From: Leptospira meyeri
GTDB taxonomy: Bacteria > Spirochaetota > Leptospiria > Leptospirales > Leptospiraceae
Assembly (NCBI RefSeq): GCF_004368965.1
Contig: NZ_SORO01000001.1
Coordinates: 1,139,501-1,203,500, forward strand
Length of the DNA stretch: 64,000 bases
Reading direction: 5' to 3'
Made by a program: the position numbers and the translations under genes. Below the pieces are notes generated by a model that was not told the origin of the DNA, made no database searches, and saw only the letters and a list, made by a program, of their open reading frames with translations. Positions 61,228 to 64,000 of this stretch are shown in pieces (within the stretch, counting starts at the first letter, position 1; each line of letters opens with the position of its first letter).

Positions 61228-62604
61228 ATGATAACTCAACTCAAAATGATCAGTAAAGAATATAAACACATTCGAATCCTCATCTTAGAGGCTGTGATAG
61301 CATTCTATTTGGTTTTTTTCAATTTAGGAAATCTAGATTTGGACCATTCATTTGGGATTTTCGACAAAATTGGTTGGGCCAGAGATTATGGTTTGTACAT
61401 TCAAAAAAAATCTTATGAATCAAAACTTATCAAACAAATTGAGTCTACTCCAAGTTTGGTGAGAGAAAACTGGGAACTTGGTCTTTTTTATTTAGATATA
61501 GAAAAAAATCCAGAATTAGCCATTCAGTATTTTACAAAAGGATTTGAGAATGATGTAACCGGAAACTTCCCTTTTCAAAATAAAATTTTTGAATCTCATA
61601 TTGGTATGGGTCTTGAACTTTTTAAGTTAGAAGAAATGGTATTCAAATATTGGGAATATGACTATAATCTCTATTCAAAAATATGGAATGAAAAGTATGA
61701 GAAAGCATTAAGCTATTATAACATTGCAACTGGAATGGAAGGTTCATCCTTTTACAATGACCCAAGGACTGCAGAATTTTTTAATTTTGAAGGCAACTTA
61801 CGTTTTTATGCAAACGATTATGTTAACGCAGAAGAATCGTATAAAACTTGCATTTCATTGCAAAATGACCGAGAAGAATGTTTTGTTGGATTAGCACTTG
61901 TCAAATTAAGAAATTCAGTTAATTTCCCGGAATCAAAATATGCGTTAGATAGCGAAGCTTACTCTCTTCTTCAAAGAAGTTTCGAAGCTCATGAAAAAGA
62001 TGAAAAACTATTATCAAAACATGGTTTATTCGAGTATTGGGTTCACTCCCCTGCTTACCGCAGAGACCAAATCCAACGAATTGAACCTTTGACGCGTGAG
62101 ATGACTCAAAAGAAAAACGATATCGGATTGTATCATTACGTATTAGGTTTAACTTATTATGATCAATGGAAAGAAAGCCTAACACCGAAAATGCTAAAAA
62201 GTTTTGAATTAGCAGCAGAAATGGAACCTGATAGTTTAGACTACTGTATCGAATACGGGTACAATTATGCTTATTACGAAGATTCTGTAAAAGGAATCAA
62301 ACTCCTGGAAAACTGCAAAGAAAAATTCACTCCTAGTTATCGTTTGCTTTCTCATTTAGGAGATAGTTATCTCCTCGCAGGTAACTACGAAAAAGCAAGA
62401 GAATATCATTTAGAGGCAGAAAACAGCGAAACGTATGCTGGCCAAAGAGATATTGCAGTTTCTCACCAAAATTCCTATTCGATTGGAAGAGCAAATTTAC
62501 TTTTAGGAAATCGTAGCGAAGGAATCAAATATTTAAATTTAGCATGCAACGGAGGACAAGGACTCATGCAAGCATGTTCACGATTAACCAAGGAGAAAGA
62601 ATAA
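61228..62604 (+). CDS. membrane-anchored TPR-like protein
   Basis: A 458-residue protein. One N-terminal membrane helix (IRILILEAVIAFYLVFFNLG) anchors it. The rest is helical with TPR-like repeats (FNFEGNLRFYANDYVNAEES, LLSHLGDSYLLAGNYEKARE). It follows the M16 peptidase by 9 bases, SD GGAGAT. Its stop overlaps the next ATG (TAATG). It probably works with the M16 peptidase or the following membrane proteins as an assembly factor (inference). Confidence 0.8.
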   Translation: MITQLKMISKEYKHIRILILEAVIAFYLVFFNLGNLDLDHSFGIFDKIGWARDYGLYIQKKSYESKLIKQIESTPSLVRENWELGLFYLDIEKNPELAIQYFTKGFENDVTGNFPFQNKIFESHIGMGLELFKLEEMVFKYWEYDYNLYSKIWNEKYEKALSYYNIATGMEGSSFYNDPRTAEFFNFEGNLRFYANDYVNAEESYKTCISLQNDREECFVGLALVKLRNSVNFPESKYALDSEAYSLLQRSFEAHEKDEKLLSKHGLFEYWVHSPAYRRDQIQRIEPLTREMTQKKNDIGLYHYVLGLTYYDQWKESLTPKMLKSFELAAEMEPDSLDYCIEYGYNYAYYEDSVKGIKLLENCKEKFTPSYRLLSHLGDSYLLAGNYEKAREYHLEAENSETYAGQRDIAVSHQNSYSIGRANLLLGNRSEGIKYLNLACNGGQGLMQACSRLTKEKE

Positions 62605-62972
62605 TGGAACAACCGCAATTAGAGATTAGCAAAAACAGGATACTAAACAAACTCTCATCAAGAATAAGTTTATTTGGAAAAATTCTTATCGTATTAGGAG
62701 TTTTATACTTAATCGGAGGATTAGTCACTATCAAGGACAACTACGGAAATATTTTCGAAGGAATCCTTCAAATCATTTTAGGATATTTAACAACAAAAGT
62801 ATCGATACTTTTCAAAAAAACTTCTATGCTTGAGAATCCAACGATAGAGGACTTACTCGTTGCACTCGAAGCCACAACCAACTTATACACTATGCAGCTG
62901 TATTTTTATGGTTTTATTTTCTTCCTTGCGTTATTTACTCTATTATCACTAGCCTGGACAAACCTTTCATGA
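62604..62972 (+). CDS. small membrane protein
   Basis: A 122-residue protein starting at ATG 62604 after AAGGAG; an earlier in-frame start would run back inside the TPR gene. Two or three hydrophobic helices are visible (ILIVLGVLYLIGGLVTI, YLTTKVSILFKK and LYFYGFIFFLALFTLLSLAW). No family recognised. It overlaps the TPR gene by one base and the DUF4436 gene by four. Confidence 0.75.
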   Translation: MEQPQLEISKNRILNKLSSRISLFGKILIVLGVLYLIGGLVTIKDNYGNIFEGILQIILGYLTTKVSILFKKTSMLENPTIEDLLVALEATTNLYTMQLYFYGFIFFLALFTLLSLAWTNLS

Positions 62973-63868
62973 CACCCATCAAAAGTTTAGTTTCATCTAA
63001 TCGGTTTCAGTTGATTTTTTTTCTTCTTGTTTTGATTGCAGGAAGTTATTTAGCAAGTGTTCGCTACTTTATCAAAGATAAATTAGATTTTGCTTCATTT
63101 ACAGACGTAGATATTGATCATATTAAAACATCTGTTATCTCCGCCGATGTCCGGTCTGTTGAAATAGATAAAAGAGAAGCTAAAGTAGAGTTAAGGATAT
63201 ATTTATCCGAAGATTTAACATTAAATCGTCGATCGGATACACCTAACGAAGAACTTCGATTAATATCCTACAGTAGTAACGAAGAGTTTATATTCAAAGC
63301 AAAACAACCAATCCGCAAAATACTCATTACGTTGCCTTTAGTTGGAACAATCACTGATTATCCTTTTGATACCTTTCAATCCACGCTCAGCTTAGGTTTT
63401 TTCAAAAAAATCTCTGATTTGGAAACTGTTGGAATCCCAATTGTGTTAAACATGCAATCGCCAATCGCCAGTTACAAACTAGAGTTCTTCGAAAAACCAG
63501 TGGAGGACTTTTGGAGTGATCGAAGTACAGGAAATGTGGATCGTTTGATTCAAGTTGCAAGAACCAAAAGTAATCAATTTGTCTCTGTATTTATCATGGT
63601 GATGATGTTTTGTATCGGACTTACAACCATTCTAATTACAACAAGAATTTTACTGTATCAAAAAGTTATCCAAGCGTATGAATTGCTCTTCCTCTCTATT
63701 CTAGTGCTTGCTTTACCGGCACTTAGGAATGCGCAACCGGGAATTCCTGGATTTGGAGTACTCTCGGATTATCTTTCTTTTTTTTGGTCATTGGGTTTAA
63801 CAACAGTTTCACTCCTGATATTACTGATCTACTGGCACTTTTATAAGGAAAAGTCAGATACAAAATAA
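62969..63868 (+). CDS. DUF4436 membrane protein
   Basis: A 299-residue protein with an N-terminal helix, a beta-rich extracytoplasmic domain (DYPFDTFQSTLSLGFF) and three C-terminal helices. The end (PALRNAQPGIPGFGVLSDYL, then SFFW) is the DUF4436 signature, a family of unknown function. ATGA overlap with the small membrane protein. It is part of the M16-TPR operon. Confidence 0.82.
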   Translation: MTPIKSLVSSNRFQLIFFLLVLIAGSYLASVRYFIKDKLDFASFTDVDIDHIKTSVISADVRSVEIDKREAKVELRIYLSEDLTLNRRSDTPNEELRLISYSSNEEFIFKAKQPIRKILITLPLVGTITDYPFDTFQSTLSLGFFKKISDLETVGIPIVLNMQSPIASYKLEFFEKPVEDFWSDRSTGNVDRLIQVARTKSNQFVSVFIMVMMFCIGLTTILITTRILLYQKVIQAYELLFLSILVLALPALRNAQPGIPGFGVLSDYLSFFWSLGLTTVSLLILLIYWHFYKEKSDTK

Positions 63869-63870
63869 TA

Positions 63871-64000
63871 ATGAACCAAACGAGAGAATTCGACACTAGC
63901 CTCATTCCGATTGAACTGACCATAAAATCTTCCACAAACCAGGGAGTCTTTTTTAAAACGAATCTCAAAACCTTAACAATAGACCAACTAACAAAAATTT
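63871..64000 (+). CDS. hypothetical protein (partial, runs off the right edge)
   Basis: The ATG at 63871 lies two bases after the DUF4436 stop, and 43 codons remain open to the edge (MNQTREFDTSLIPIELTIKS and on). It starts soluble, with no signal peptide. Too little is visible to name a family. Its spacing places it in the M16 operon. Confidence 0.55.
   Translation, partial: MNQTREFDTSLIPIELTIKSSTNQGVFFKTNLKTLTIDQLTKI

Noticed and set aside
1..64000. tRNA, rRNA or insertion sequences
   Set aside because: I found no cloverleaf with a TTCGA-type T-arm, no rRNA-like conserved segment and no transposase-like protein; this was by eye, so a weak relic could be missed.

Overview
The window looks like chromosomal DNA from a spirochaete of the genus Leptospira, probably a free-living (saprophytic) species. 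The reasons are inference from the sequence: it is AT-rich with modest GC, it uses many TTG/GTG starts, and it encodes numerous lipoproteins with loose spirochaete-type lipoboxes. It also has a 7TM-DISM signalling protein, adenylate cyclase and HD-GYP-type proteins, several acyl-CoA dehydrogenase/acyl-CoA synthetase genes (growth on fatty acids), and many Leptospira-style hypothetical proteins. I see no rRNA, tRNA, CRISPR array, insertion sequence or phage gene.

Layout. 1-5.3 kb: an FAD oxidoreductase (cut by the left edge), an acyl-CoA dehydrogenase, then a degenerate HD-GYP protein tail-to-tail with a membrane adenylate cyclase. 5.4-8.4 kb: two membrane proteins and etfBA, the electron acceptor for acyl-CoA dehydrogenases. 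8.4-15.9 kb: a housekeeping run with a LolA-like carrier, a 656-aa unknown protein, trpS, comEC, rsmA and a di-iron fatty acid hydroxylase family enzyme. 16-20 kb: an M23 peptidase, a HAD phosphatase, an RsmI-like methylase, an XRE-cupin regulator and prmA. 20-25.4 kb: a 7TM-DISM/PAS/ATPase signalling protein, a flavin amine oxidase, an acyltransferase, an HNH protein and a DUF1292 protein. 25.4-30.6 kb: a compact minus-strand operon of acyl-CoA synthetase, acyl-CoA dehydrogenase, sensor histidine kinase and MaoC hydratase. 30.7-38.6 kb: a CBS protein, a sodium:solute symporter, a 2-isopropylmalate-synthase-like gene behind a leucine leader peptide and attenuator, a D-aminoacylase-type amidohydrolase with a palindrome on its promoter, and two envelope lipoproteins (DUF4349, TPM/YgcG). 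38.6-45.5 kb: mostly minus-strand exported proteins, including a predicted seven-bladed propeller lipoprotein, plus REP-like hairpin DNA. 45.7-51 kb: a three-gene RND heavy-metal-type efflux operon. 51-58 kb: an SH3 protein, a TPR-HExxH protein, ClpP with an ECF sigma factor, an ECF42-type sigma factor with its YCII/DGPF partner, an alpha/beta hydrolase and a DUF2569 protein. 58.3-64 kb: an operon of an M16 peptidase, a TPR protein and membrane proteins (one DUF4436) running off the right edge.

The most striking signal is the 16-codon leader MKLSANIQLLLLLGLL followed by a strong intrinsic terminator directly upstream of a short LeuA-like enzyme that lacks the usual leucine-binding regulatory domain. 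It reads as classical ribosome-mediated transcription attenuation, replacing allosteric feedback, in a spirochaete. Other signals worth attention are a palindrome covering the -35 of the amidohydrolase promoter, hairpins abutting the start codons of lipoprotein genes, two GC-rich structured intergenic elements that look like dispersed repeats, and a sensor kinase embedded in a beta-oxidation operon.
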